64,000 bases of DNA from Flavobacteriales bacterium (GCA_016705545.1 JADIYA010000006.1:248001-312000), one strand, 5' to 3'; numbered from the stretch's first letter, positions 26,982 to 36,286 are shown. Notes: generated by a model not told the origin, from the sequence alone. Numbers and translations are program-made.

Positions 26982-27674
26982 TCAAGTAAGCAGCTTCTCC
27001 AATGCCCGGGGTTTGCGCAGGAGCACGTCTTTGCCCACGAGCTCGATGAGTTCATGCTCCTGCAGGGCGGCAAGGCTCCGCACCACCGATTCGTAGGTGG
27101 TATCGGCCATACTGGCCACATCGCGGCGCGGTAAAGTGTAGGCGAGCTTGCGCGCATCATTCGCATCCATGCCGAAGGTGTCGCGGCACAGCAGCAGGAC
27201 GCGCGCCACGCGTTGTGCCACATTCATGGTCATCAGGTCGCGTAGGTGCTGATCCAGCTGGCGCATCTCCGCTGCGAAGTGCAACAGAAAGTGATAGCAG
27301 AAGAGCGGGTTGGCCTTGAGCGCATCGAGGAACAGGGCCATGGGGATGCAGTTCACATGCGCTGGGGTAAGCGCGATGGCGCTTGCCGTGTAGGTGGGGG
27401 CATCGCCCAGCGCGCGGTGGCCCAGTACTTCGCCGTCGCCTGCAAGGCGCACAATCCGGGTCCCGCCCTTTCCCATGTCTGCCAACACCTTCACGCGCCC
27501 GCGATGCACCATGTACATGCGTTCGGCCGGTTGCCCGGTGGTGAAGATGGCCTCGCCCTTGGCAAAGGTGAGCAGGGCATTGGCTCGCTGCATGCGCTGC
27601 CGCCAGTTAACGGAGCAATGCGCTTCGATCAACGCATCAAGCCGGAAGGGGTGGCCTGCACCACGCGTATCCAT
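26982..27674 (-). CDS. Crp/Fnr family transcriptional regulator (second)
   Basis: 230 residues with effector barrel (GEAIFTTGQPAERMYMV, GEVLGHRALGDAP) and winged helix; recognition helix TYESVVRSLAAL, again E-xxx-R for a TGA half-site. It is clearly a paralogue of the protein at 2139-2849 (same HCS near residue 20, same VLGHR.xG and NCIPM/DCIPM segments). No Fnr-type cysteine cluster. Lies between tnaA and the lysyl-oxidase operon and is a candidate reader of the dyads at 22262 and 27964. Confidence 0.9.
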   Translation of the reverse strand: MDTRGAGHPFRLDALIEAHCSVNWRQRMQRANALLTFAKGEAIFTTGQPAERMYMVHRGRVKVLADMGKGGTRIVRLAGDGEVLGHRALGDAPTYTASAIALTPAHVNCIPMALFLDALKANPLFCYHFLLHFAAEMRQLDQHLRDLMTMNVAQRVARVLLLCRDTFGMDANDARKLAYTLPRRDVASMADTTYESVVRSLAALQEHELIELVGKDVLLRKPRALEKLLT

Positions 27675-27963
27675 GGGCGGCGAAAGTAGAGCCGTGCTGT
27701 CGGCCTCAGCATGGGCTCCCTATGTCGAGGTCGATAGAGAGGTACTCATCCGTGAGCTTTTGCAGTAAGGCCACCCGGTCGGATACATGCTGGGAGGTGG
27801 GTCCAACAATGATTCCGGTGCCGGGCTTGGTCATGATTTGGTCCGGGCTGGCGCTGTAATGCTCACCGTTGATTCGGCGAGCAGCCGGATGCTTGCGAAG
27901 CGAGTTCGTCGTATAGGTTGCTCGTGGGTGGGTCGAAGCAACCCTCTGCACATTATCATGAAT
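27675..27963. other. Intergenic region without a supported gene
   Basis: About 290 bp upstream of the dyad of the lysyl-oxidase operon. A minus-strand frame (from ATG 27834, 42 codons, MTKPGTGIIVGPTSQHVSD) is open but unsupported. No hairpin terminator seen. Confidence 0.4.
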
Positions 27964-28006
27964 ATGACACATGTCATATATTCAGGATACGTCTATCCTA
28001 AATTAG
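27964..28006 (+). promoter_or_regulatory. Site E: Fnr-type dyad plus AGGA-N8-TCCT dyad and -7 element before the lysyl-oxidase operon
   Basis: ATGAC-ACAT-GTCAT at 27964-27977 is a perfect dyad; AGGA-N8-TCCT at 27984-27999; -7-like TAAATTAG at 27999-28006. Confidence 0.65.
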
Positions 28007-28054
28007 CCAACGCGGATGCCATTGCGCCGTGTTCAACCTGCAACCCTGTTCGCC

Positions 28055-30112
28055 ATGAAGATTCTTCTTTACGCCCAAGCCCTGCTTGTCCTTCTTCTAT
28101 GCCGCGCACCGCTGGCATCAGGGCAATGCACCACCACCAATGCCACATCGTGTCAGTGCCCGCCGGGTCAAGGCGCCAATTGCGACCTGTTGCCTGACAT
28201 GACCACATCGTGGTATGCAGCGCTCAACTACCTGAGTGGCCCTAATGAGGAGGCCGGCCGGATCTACGTCACCAGCTCCACACCCAACATCGGCTATGGT
28301 CCTCTTGAAGTGCGCGGCGTAGATCTGAATGGCAACCGTCGCTTCGTTTGCGGCATCGATACGTTCGTCGTGAACGACCCAACGGCCTCGCAGCAGTTCG
28401 CCTGCCCCAATGGCGGAACAGCGAAGCAGCTCACCACACAGCGCGTCTTCCACAAGAACGGCAGCACGATGACAAGCACCGAACACGTGATGCCGCAGGG
28501 GATGACCTATCATCCTACGCACGGGCATACCCACTATGACCAGTGGGGGATCTTCAGTCTGCGGATGCAGGAGAACGGCGTGAGCGATCCACGGCAATGG
28601 CCCATCGTCGGACAGGGGTACAAGCTCGGCTTCTGCCTCATGGATTACCATAGCTGTAATGCCAGCGCGGCTAACCACCATTGCAAGGACGACAACACCG
28701 AGTACAATTCAGGCACTACGCTCTACGGCCCGAACTTCCCGAACCTCGGTCTCGGCGGGTCTTACGGTTGCAGCATGATTCGCCAGGGGATCTCTTCTGG
28801 CTACACGGATGTGTACAGCGAGTACCTCGATGGCATGTGGGTGGATATCCCCACGGGCACCTGCAATGGCGCGTACTGGATCGTCATGGAGGCGGACCCG
28901 CTGAATGTGGTGGTGGAGGCCAACGACGACAACAACTGGACGGCTGTGCCCTACACGCTCACCCAGCAGCCCTCGTCCGCGCCGGTAGCGAAGATTTTCT
29001 GCGACGAGCAGGCCTTCGTTTGTGCAGGCGGACAAGTGCAATTGCGTGCCACGCCAGGCACGGCATACCAGTGGTCGACCGGCGCCACCACCAACAGCAT
29101 CATGGCTGGCCCTGGAACCTACACGGTGAACGTCACGAGCTACTGCGGCACGGCCACATCGGCGCCGTTCACGGTCACTGCCCTGCCGCAGCCTACGGCC
29201 CCCAGCACGGAATCAGCGGTCATCTGCGAGGGCGAACAGGCCATTCTCACCGCCACTGGCAACGATCCGCAGTGGTTCGATGCGCAAGGCAATCCGGTAG
29301 GCAGCGGCGCCGTCTTTACAACTCCGCCGCTCTACGCGAGCGCGGTCTACCAAGTGGCCGATCAGATGACCGAGCAGGGCACAACGGTCTATGGCGGCAA
29401 GGCCAACAATTCCGGAAGCGGTGGCTACCACGCCGGCGGGGAATCGCTCAAATTCAATGCGCTGTCTTCCTTCAAGTTGGTCTCCGTGAAGGTGTATGCA
29501 GGAAGCGCGGGTTATCGCACCATCGAGCTCGTTGATGTCATTGGCGTGCTTCGCGCAACGCATTCGCAGATGGTGCCAGCGGGCGAGTCGCGTGTGTACC
29601 TCAACTGGGACATCACACCGGGCAACAACTACCTCATCAATGTAAGTGGCACATCCGATCTCTGGCGCGGCACGTCCAGCTCGGCTTATCCATACGCAAT
29701 CGGCTCCGTGGCAACCATCACTGGGGCATCAAGCGGCACCGTTAACTACCCATATTTCTACGACTGGGAGGTTGAAGTGGGAGGTGGCAGCTGCATGAGC
29801 CCCATGACCACGGCGAACGTGACGGTCGAGGTCTGTTCTGGCGTCGAAGAGCCATTGGCGCTTCGCGGCTTCGAGGTGTTCCCGAACCCGAACGATGGAC
29901 GATTCAATGTCACGGTGCATCTGCTCCAGCCATCGAGCATGGAGATGGAGCTCAGGGATGTGATGGGCCGTCGGGTCCACGTGGAGCGCTTGCAGGCGCC
30001 CACCGGCCGGTTGGTGCGTGAGCTGGACATGAAGCATCAGCCACCAGGCGTGTACATGCTCTCGCTGCGCATCGCCGGTCGTGCGTTCACCCGGCGCGTA
30101 GTGGTTGAGTGA
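28055..30112 (+). CDS. Secreted lysyl-oxidase-like copper protein with T9SS sorting domain
   Basis: 685 residues. Signal peptide, a cysteine-rich opening (CTTTNATSCQCPPGQG), then a lysyl-oxidase-like domain (about 45-300) with the copper-binding HPTHGHTHYDQWGIFSLR near residues 155-172 and ending VVVEANDDNNW. Next come Ig-like/PKD-type repeats (CDEQAFVCAGGQVQL; CEGEQAILTATGND), a beta-sandwich, and a Por-type C-terminal domain FEVFPNPNDGRFNV with GVYMLSL. Predicted to be exported through the type IX system. First gene of a five-gene operon; the link of a copper amine-oxidase-like protein to an NO/Fnr promoter is unexplained. The tyrosine that forms the LTQ cofactor cannot be judged by eye. 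Confidence 0.78.
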   Translation: MKILLYAQALLVLLLCRAPLASGQCTTTNATSCQCPPGQGANCDLLPDMTTSWYAALNYLSGPNEEAGRIYVTSSTPNIGYGPLEVRGVDLNGNRRFVCGIDTFVVNDPTASQQFACPNGGTAKQLTTQRVFHKNGSTMTSTEHVMPQGMTYHPTHGHTHYDQWGIFSLRMQENGVSDPRQWPIVGQGYKLGFCLMDYHSCNASAANHHCKDDNTEYNSGTTLYGPNFPNLGLGGSYGCSMIRQGISSGYTDVYSEYLDGMWVDIPTGTCNGAYWIVMEADPLNVVVEANDDNNWTAVPYTLTQQPSSAPVAKIFCDEQAFVCAGGQVQLRATPGTAYQWSTGATTNSIMAGPGTYTVNVTSYCGTATSAPFTVTALPQPTAPSTESAVICEGEQAILTATGNDPQWFDAQGNPVGSGAVFTTPPLYASAVYQVADQMTEQGTTVYGGKANNSGSGGYHAGGESLKFNALSSFKLVSVKVYAGSAGYRTIELVDVIGVLRATHSQMVPAGESRVYLNWDITPGNNYLINVSGTSDLWRGTSSSAYPYAIGSVATITGASSGTVNYPYFYDWEVEVGGGSCMSPMTTANVTVEVCSGVEEPLALRGFEVFPNPNDGRFNVTVHLLQPSSMEMELRDVMGRRVHVERLQAPTGRLVRELDMKHQPPGVYMLSLRIAGRAFTRRVVVE

Positions 30113-30128
30113 GCCGCATCCGTGCGCC

Positions 30129-32079
30129 ATGGAACCATCTCGCCAAGCATCTTATGAGAAATGGCGGATCGCCACGCTCATTGGCGTGCATGTCCTCTTC
30201 ATTGCGCATTTCGTGCACTGGAAGCTAAAAGGGCGCACGCTTGCGCCGCTCGAGTTCAATGAGGTGCTCTACACCATCCATCAAGGCGTGGTGACGGCGG
30301 GTTTCATCCTGATGGCGCTGGTAATGGTGGGCACGCTGGTCTTCGGTCGGTTCTTCTGCTCGTGGGGCTGCCACATCCTCGCTTTGCAGGATGCAGCCGG
30401 TTGGCTGCTCGATAAGCTGAAGATCAAGCGACAGCCTATCCGGTCTCGTGCGTTGATCTGGGTGCCGATGACGGTGATGTTCTACCTCTTCATCTGGCCG
30501 CAGATCCTGCAGGCATGGCACGGAGTGGAACAGCAGGCGGTGCAAGTGGTGGAGGCGGGTGGTTCGCTGGTCGTCGTTCACCACTGACGATATGTGGCGC
30601 AACCTGCCACCGCCCGAGGTGGCCGTGCTCACCTTCTTCGTTTGCGGCTTCGTGATCGTTTACTTGCTCGGCAGCCGGGGCTTCTGCTTCCAGGCATGCC
30701 CGTACGGGGCGCTCTTCGGAATCGCCGACCAACTGGCGCCAGGCCGCATCGTCCTCACCAAGGATTGCTCCCAATGCGGACTTTGCACCAAGGCTTGCTC
30801 TTCGGACATCCTCGTGCATCGCGAACTGGCCCAGCATGGCATGGTCACCAATCCGCGCTGCCTGAAGGACTTGGATTGCGTGACCGCGTGCCCGGAAAAG
30901 GCCGTGCGCTTCGGTTTCCGCATGCCGCCGCTATTCCGCAAAGGGCATCCCATGGGTGCATATGGCGGCCGCTTCAGCACCAGTGTGGGTGAAGACCTGT
31001 TCATGGCCATCGGCTTCCTGATCGCCATGCCGGTCTATCGTGGCCTGTACGACATGGTCCCCTTCCTGCTCGCTGTCGCGTTAGCGCTCTGCACCGCCTG
31101 GCTCTTCGTGCTGGGCTGGCGGCTGTTGAGAAAGAGCGCGCTGCAATTCCGCGGAATCACGCTTAAAATGGACCGCTCGCTGCGCCCGGGCGGATATGCG
31201 TTCAGCATCGCCATACTCCTCGTAGTGCTCTTTTTCGTGCACAGCGCGTTGGTGCAGGCGCATACGCTGCTGGGCAAACGGGTCTTCGCGCTCATGGCCG
31301 CTGGGCGGGCTGATGCGCGGAACTTAAATTCAGCCATCTGGCATTACGAGTCGGCCTTGCGCATCGGGCTCCTCGCGCCGGTTGACCGCCGCTTCGAACT
31401 TGCCTCGCTTTTCAATCAGGCCGGTGATCGGCAGCGCAGCGAGGAATTGCTTCGTGGTGTCCTTGACGATGACCCAAGCCATGCCGAGGCGCGTTTCCGG
31501 CTTGGAGAGTTAGCCTTGGCACGCGGCGATCGCGAACAGGCCATGCGCCAATGGAATGAGAACCTCACGTTCGGGAAGGACCAATCGGGCACGCGGAGCA
31601 GGGAGATGCTGACGCGCTCAGCTTTGGCGCTGGGCGCGGCGCATGAAGCAGTGGCCGATCTGCAAGGCGCGAGCGCGGCCTATGCGCGCGGATTGACCCT
31701 TGTACCTGACGATGCTGACCTGCTCGTGGCCTCCGGCGCGCTCGCGCACCGCAGCGGCCGCATGGATGATGCGGTGCGCTTCTTCGATAAGGCCCTCCGC
31801 AATGGCGCGCCTGAGCCACAGATGCGCAACAACCTGGCGGCGCTCCATATGCAGCAAGGCCATCTGGAATTCGCGTTGCCGCATCTTGAGCGGCTCGTGG
31901 CCCTCGATCCGAACGATGCTCGGCTGCGCTACACCCTCGGCGCGCTGCATGCGCGAATGGGAAGCCGGTCAAAGGCGGTTGAGCACTGGAGCGTGGGGAT
32001 TCAGCTCGATCCCGCCGACGAGCGCACCCGGCAGGCGCTGGCAGCGCTTCAACCGATGCCAAGTAACGAAGCACGATGA
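30129..32079 (+). CDS. NapH/NosH-like membrane polyferredoxin fused to a TPR domain, frameshifted in this sequence
   Basis: Membrane helices with FFCSWGCHILALQD (about 78) and GFCFQACPYG, then two ferredoxin motifs CSQCGLCTKACS and CLKDLDCVTACPEKA. After two or three further helices comes a C-terminal half of at least four TPR units (for example AEARFRLGELALARGD, MRNNLAALHMQQGHLEFA). About 650 residues. NapH/NosR-type proteins pass electrons from quinol to the periplasm. The frame changes at GGG 30557-30559: removing one G gives EAVVRWSSFTTDDMW and joins the halves. The TPR fusion is not part of the usual NapH/NosH family. The stop overlaps the cytochrome start. Confidence 0.8.
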
Positions 32080-32462
32080 TGCGCACGTTTCTCGTCCTCG
32101 CTGCAGCGCTCACGCTTGCCGGAGCCACAGGGGGCGATCCTTGGATGGCGCCGCCCGAAGCCGACAAGCTGAAGGATCCCCTAGCCACCAATCCGAAAGC
32201 CGCCGCGATGGGGGGCAAAGTATTCCAATCGCTCTGCTGGACATGCCATGGGATGGAAGGCCGAGGCGATGGCCCCAACGCGCCTGTGCTCAAGGTGAAG
32301 CCTGCGGATCTGGGTTCGGCGCTAGTGCAGCAACAAAGCAACGGCGCGCTTTACTGGAAGATCACGCACGGCCGCGGCGAGATGGCCTCCTATGAGCAGG
32401 TGCTTGGCCGGGAGGACCGCTGGGCGCTGGCGCATTACATCCGATCACTCGCGCATCCATGA
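32076..32462 (+). CDS. Periplasmic cytochrome c
   Basis: 128 residues with signal peptide (MMRTFLVLAAALTLAGATG) and a single heme motif CWTCH near residue 54 in FQSLCWTCHGMEGRGDGP; the distal ligand is probably Met in RGEMASYEQVL. ATGATG at 32076 gives two equivalent starts. Overlaps both neighbours by 4 bp. Likely electron acceptor of the preceding polyferredoxin. Confidence 0.9.
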   Translation: MMRTFLVLAAALTLAGATGGDPWMAPPEADKLKDPLATNPKAAAMGGKVFQSLCWTCHGMEGRGDGPNAPVLKVKPADLGSALVQQQSNGALYWKITHGRGEMASYEQVLGREDRWALAHYIRSLAHP

Positions 32463-33373
32463 GAACCACGCGTATTCGAGATATGATCGCGGTGCTCGGC
32501 ATCGCCACAGCCGCCACCAGCACGGCGCAGGAAGAACCACAGCGGGAATACGTCACGGGCACCTTCGCGGGAACGCAGGTGGTGAACACGCACAGCGTGG
32601 AGGTCGTACCGCGCAAGCGCTCCTTCGGCTTCATGATCCAGCATCGCTTCGGTGAGGTGACTCCTGACGAGGAGGCCTGGAACCAGTTCGTGGGGCTTGA
32701 CCTGCCAGCCAACATCCGCTTCGCGTTCCAGTATTCGCCTTTGCGCGATGTGCAGCTGGAACTGGGGCGTTCGAAGAATGGAAAGGTCTGGGACCTGGAA
32801 TTGAAGGCACGCCTGCTGAAGCAGACCGAAGAGGAAGAGATGCCGGTCTCGTTGACGGTGATGGGCAATGCCGGATTCATGAGCGACCGCTTCCCAAGGG
32901 TGGGCGAGCGCGACTTCTTCGCCGATGGCGTCACGCCCTTCGAGTACACCCTCGCCCATCGCTTCAGCTACAATACGCAGATCATCGTGGGCAGACGCTT
33001 CAATCGGTGGTTCTCAGCGCAACTGGCCGGAATCGTGGTCTATCGGAACCTGGTGCCCGTTGGCGGGAGCAACCTCACGCTTGCCATCGCAGGGGCCACA
33101 CGCTTCAAGGTCTCTCCCAAAGGCTCCATCCTGCTGGAGGCGAGCCCGATCCTAGAAGGGCGGCAGGCCAGCGAGCATCGTGAGCCGGTGGCTATCGCTT
33201 ATGAAGTCGCCACGCATGGGCATGTGTTCCAGATCGTGCTCGCGAGCAGCCAGGAGATCATCGAGCCGCGCTTGTACACGTTGGCGACGAGCCGATACGA
33301 CCAAGGCCGATTCCATCTAGGGTTCAATATCGCGCGCACGCTGTTCGTGAAACCGAAGCGCCTCAACAACTGA
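32459..33373 (+). CDS. DUF5777 family outer-membrane beta-barrel protein
   Basis: 304 residues. Signal peptide, then a barrel-like pattern of alternating strands starting VVNTHSVEVVPRKRSFGFMIQHRFGEV and including FAFQYSPLRDVQLELGRS, matching the DUF5777 family of Bacteroidota. Members often sit with cytochrome c genes; the function is unknown. ATGA overlap with the upstream cytochrome gene. Confidence 0.75.
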   Translation: MRTTRIRDMIAVLGIATAATSTAQEEPQREYVTGTFAGTQVVNTHSVEVVPRKRSFGFMIQHRFGEVTPDEEAWNQFVGLDLPANIRFAFQYSPLRDVQLELGRSKNGKVWDLELKARLLKQTEEEEMPVSLTVMGNAGFMSDRFPRVGERDFFADGVTPFEYTLAHRFSYNTQIIVGRRFNRWFSAQLAGIVVYRNLVPVGGSNLTLAIAGATRFKVSPKGSILLEASPILEGRQASEHREPVAIAYEVATHGHVFQIVLASSQEIIEPRLYTLATSRYDQGRFHLGFNIARTLFVKPKRLNN

Positions 33374-33379
33374 TCGCGC

Positions 33380-33796
33380 ATGAACCGCATCGTCATCTCA
33401 TCAGCGCTCACCATGCTCTTGGCGGCTTGCGCCAAGGACGAGGGCCCGCTTCATGTGCCGAAGCCGGTGATTCCTGGTGAGCCGGTCGATACCGCCTACT
33501 TCAACTCCGAAGTCCTTCCCATCCTTGCCGCACGCTGCTGGACCTGTCACCCGCCAATGGGAGGCATGGACCTATCGGAGGGCGAGGCCTACATGAGCCT
33601 TGTGGGCGTTGAAAGCACGAATCACGCTCCAGCGGTGCGCGTGGTGCCCGGCGATCCCGAAGCCAGCGTGTTGTGGAACAAGGTCTCGTTCACGGAAGTC
33701 TATGGTCTTGGGATGCCTCCTGATGGCAATGTGCTAAGCGCCGATGAACTCGCGACGATACGTGACTGGATCGAGCAGGGGGCACTCAATAATTGA
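33380..33796 (+). CDS. Planctomycete-type cytochrome c lipoprotein
   Basis: 138 residues. Lipobox LAAC near residue 17, then a PSCyt1-like domain with heme motif CWTCH near residue 53 (LAARCWTCHPPMGGMDLS) and MPPDGNVLSADELATIRDWI at its end, a pattern shared with surface cytochromes in Bacteroidota. Last gene of the lysyl-oxidase operon; it converges with ric across 9 bp. Confidence 0.85.
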   Translation: MNRIVISSALTMLLAACAKDEGPLHVPKPVIPGEPVDTAYFNSEVLPILAARCWTCHPPMGGMDLSEGEAYMSLVGVESTNHAPAVRVVPGDPEASVLWNKVSFTEVYGLGMPPDGNVLSADELATIRDWIEQGALNN

Positions 33797-33805
33797 GGCT
33801 GCTCA

Positions 33806-34537
33806 TCAGCCCTTGACGCTCAATCCTGCTTCCAGTGCTTTCGCTTTCGGGAACAGGATATTGTTCTCCAGGTGAATGTGCAGATGAAGGTCCTGCTCAA
33901 ATTCCTTCAGCAAGGACATGGTAGCTGCATAGGTGGCGCAGCCGTCGGCAGGGTTCGCATAGTCGCCGCTGAGCTCAGCTATGCGCCGGAAGCGCTCGCC
34001 TTCGGCATCATGGTCGTGCTCCATCATGGCGATGGGGTTGTCCACGGTTCCGAAATGCGTCGTGGGCGCCTGGCTTCCATGCAGCTGGGCCTTCTCCAAT
34101 TGGTTGATGAACGGGAAGAGCACCAATTCTTCCTTCTTCATATGCGCCGCCATGGCTCCGCCGCATTCCTGGAACTCACGCTGGATGGCGAATAGCTCCG
34201 GGTGGCGGTCACCATGCACCCTGCAGAGCTTGTCGAGGAACTGGAGCAATGTTGGAGTGCGGCTCTCGATGTAGCGGTGGTGGACCCGTTCGATGTGCTC
34301 AATCAACCGAGAGGGAGGCCAGCTCTTGTACTCGCGGCCGGCTTTCGAATCTCGTTCTATGGCCGCGAGCAATTCCGCCTTCAGCGCGGTGCTGTTCAGC
34401 CCCTTTTGCCGACAAGCTTCGTCTATGGTGCGGCCGCCTTTGCAGCAGAAGTCGAGGCCGTGCGCGCTGAAAACGGCTGCAGTGCGAAAGTCCTCGGCCA
34501 CGATGGAACCGATGGTGCGGGTTGGTGCGATTTCCAT
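33806..34537 (-). CDS. ric: RIC/ScdA/YtfE di-iron iron-sulfur cluster repair protein
   Basis: 243 residues from the ATG before EIAPTRTIGSIVAEDFRTA. The N-terminal ScdA domain has HGLDFCCKGGRTIDEAC (about 26-42). The hemerythrin-like domain carries the iron ligands HHRYIESRTP, HMKKEELVLFPF, MEHDHDAEGE and HLHIHLENNILFP. RIC repairs Fe-S clusters damaged by NO and oxidants. Its promoter (34556-34599, minus) has the same double-dyad layout as nos and nor. The frame extends 29 codons upstream, through the promoter, and is not used. Confidence 0.94.
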   Translation of the reverse strand: MEIAPTRTIGSIVAEDFRTAAVFSAHGLDFCCKGGRTIDEACRQKGLNSTALKAELLAAIERDSKAGREYKSWPPSRLIEHIERVHHRYIESRTPTLLQFLDKLCRVHGDRHPELFAIQREFQECGGAMAAHMKKEELVLFPFINQLEKAQLHGSQAPTTHFGTVDNPIAMMEHDHDAEGERFRRIAELSGDYANPADGCATYAATMSLLKEFEQDLHLHIHLENNILFPKAKALEAGLSVKG

Positions 34538-34555
34538 GGTTTGTTTTTGATGCAC

Positions 34556-34599
34556 CAAATAAACGGATGCAAATGTCCGCTTAGACTGATGCATGTCAG
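34556..34599 (-). promoter_or_regulatory. Site F: Fnr-type dyad plus CGGA-N8-TCCG dyad and -7 element before ric
   Basis: On the minus strand: CTGAC-ATGC-ATCAG at 34599-34586, CGGA-N8-TCCG at 34579-34564 and -7-like TTTATTTG at 34563-34556. The dyad to -7 distance is 22 nt, as at sites A, B, D and G. Confidence 0.7.
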
Positions 34600-34630
34600 C
34601 GCACCAGGCCCTCAGCCTAATCATGTTCGG

Positions 34631-36286
34631 CTATTCCTTGACCACCGTAAGCTGGCCGCTCTCCATAGCGCCTTGAAGACGAACGAAATACACGCCTGTG
34701 GATGCGTCGCTCAAATCGAAGATGGCCTGATGGTTTCCATTACCACTTTGCTTAAGGACTACTCGGCCCAACGCATCTAGCACTTCAACGCTGATGAGCG
34801 GGAATAGAGACCGGACCATCACTGGTCCGATCGTTGGGTTCGGGAAGGAGCGCGCGCCGCTGCTTTCTGATTCCGGCACTTCTAACGTAGGGTCCTGCAC
34901 GATGTATTGCAGCATCATCATGTTGTCCTCATGCAGCAGATTATGGCAGTGGTACATGAAGGGCCATCCGTCGGTGATCTCGCCGAAGCGCATCACCAGC
35001 TTCACGGTCTCGAAGCGATCAACAAGCACCACGTCCTTTGGCCCTTGCTCCCATGCGAGCGGCGGCACGCCGTTGCGCTCCAGCACGGTGAACGACACGC
35101 CATGGATGTGCATGGGATGCGCCATGTTCGAGTTGTTCACGATGTTCCAGGCTTCAACGGTGTTCAGCTGCATGGTGTCATTGACAACATCCATGTCGAA
35201 CATGGAGCCGTTGATCATGAACATGCCCATGCCCACCATGCCCATGCCTGTGATGGTCTTGGTGCGCGTGCGAATGCTCTCGGATTCCGCTGGCATCGGC
35301 ACGGTGAGCAGCCCGGAGGGGATTGCAGTGATGGGATTGACCGTTGGTGTGGTCACACGGATGCGTAGCACCTGGAACGCAACGCCATTGAGCAAGCTGC
35401 TTTCCCATAGCATGTTGCCGGAGCCAGGCACGGTGTTGGGCAGCTCATTGCCATAGCTCATCAACAGCAGGCTGTCGCCCTCCATGCCGGTGAGGTCGAG
35501 CAGCACCTCGGCGCGCTCACCGTTGCTGAGCCATAGGCGATCGGTAGCAGCCGGTGCTGGAAGCAGCCCGGCATCGCCAGCGATCACGTGCATGTGCTGG
35601 CCGTTATCAAGGCCGAGCGCGTAAATGCGCGCGTTGGAGCCATTCAGCAGCCGCAGACGAACCACCTGCGCGGGCAATTCGAGGAACGGGTTCGGCGTGC
35701 CGTTCACCAGCACCGAATCACCGAAGGGATAGAATGCGAAGTCACCGTTCGCGAGGAACTTGCGGTCCTGGATCACCACGGGGAAATCATCCACACCGTA
35801 GCTGCGCGGCAAAGGGAGCTGCTCCTCTTCCTGATCGCGGACAATGATGAATCCAGCAATACCGAAGTTGGCTTGCTCGGCCGTGAGCTCGTGCGGGTGC
35901 GGGTGATACCAGTAAGTTGCCGCCGGGTTCTTCACCGGGAATTCCGCCATCCACGATTCGCCGGGGTCGATGATGCGCTGCGGCCCGCCGTCCATCTCGC
36001 CGGGCACGTGCATGCCGTGCCAGTGCATGCTGGTCATCTCCGCCAGCTCGTTGTGGATGCGGATGCGCGCGGTATCGCCACGGTGCAGGATCAAAGTGGG
36101 CCCGAGGTATTCCGCGCTGGCGCCGTACGTGCTCGTATTGATGCCCGGGTAGAATTGGTGCACATGCTCATCGGCCACAAGATCGAATGTGTCGAGCTCC
36201 AAGGCCGGAGGAATAGCCAGTGGGTTCAATTGTCCGTTGGCCGATGATGCGAAGGCGAGAACGATCGCCAAATTGAAGTTGCGCAT
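34631..36286 (-). CDS. Three-domain multicopper oxidase with T9SS sorting domain
   Basis: 551 residues. Signal peptide (MRNFNLAIVLAFASSANG), then cupredoxin domains with all four copper motifs: MHWHGMH (about 95), YWYHPHPHE (about 132), HPMHIHGVSF and YHCHNLLHEDNMMM near the end, with the axial Met. A Met-rich stretch MGMVGMGMFMINGSMFDMD lies before the third copper motif, as in CueO-like cuprous oxidases. C-terminal Por domain RSFPNPTIGPVMV with GVYFVRL. Predicted secreted Cu(I)/phenol oxidase rather than nitrite reductase, which has two domains. Start at the ATG giving the signal peptide; promoter dyad at 36349-36362. Confidence 0.9.
   Translation of the reverse strand: MRNFNLAIVLAFASSANGQLNPLAIPPALELDTFDLVADEHVHQFYPGINTSTYGASAEYLGPTLILHRGDTARIRIHNELAEMTSMHWHGMHVPGEMDGGPQRIIDPGESWMAEFPVKNPAATYWYHPHPHELTAEQANFGIAGFIIVRDQEEEQLPLPRSYGVDDFPVVIQDRKFLANGDFAFYPFGDSVLVNGTPNPFLELPAQVVRLRLLNGSNARIYALGLDNGQHMHVIAGDAGLLPAPAATDRLWLSNGERAEVLLDLTGMEGDSLLLMSYGNELPNTVPGSGNMLWESSLLNGVAFQVLRIRVTTPTVNPITAIPSGLLTVPMPAESESIRTRTKTITGMGMVGMGMFMINGSMFDMDVVNDTMQLNTVEAWNIVNNSNMAHPMHIHGVSFTVLERNGVPPLAWEQGPKDVVLVDRFETVKLVMRFGEITDGWPFMYHCHNLLHEDNMMMLQYIVQDPTLEVPESESSGARSFPNPTIGPVMVRSLFPLISVEVLDALGRVVLKQSGNGNHQAIFDLSDASTGVYFVRLQGAMESGQLTVVKE

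Noticed and set aside
27706..27972. 88-codon minus-strand ORF upstream of the lysyl-oxidase operon
   Set aside because: No family resemblance, its upstream part overlaps the promoter dyad, and no start with a ribosome-binding site is evident.
34631..36286. Copper nitrite reductase NirK
   Set aside because: The protein has three-domain laccase/CueO architecture with four copper motifs and a T9SS tail; NirK is a two-domain enzyme. No nirK or nirS is seen in the window.
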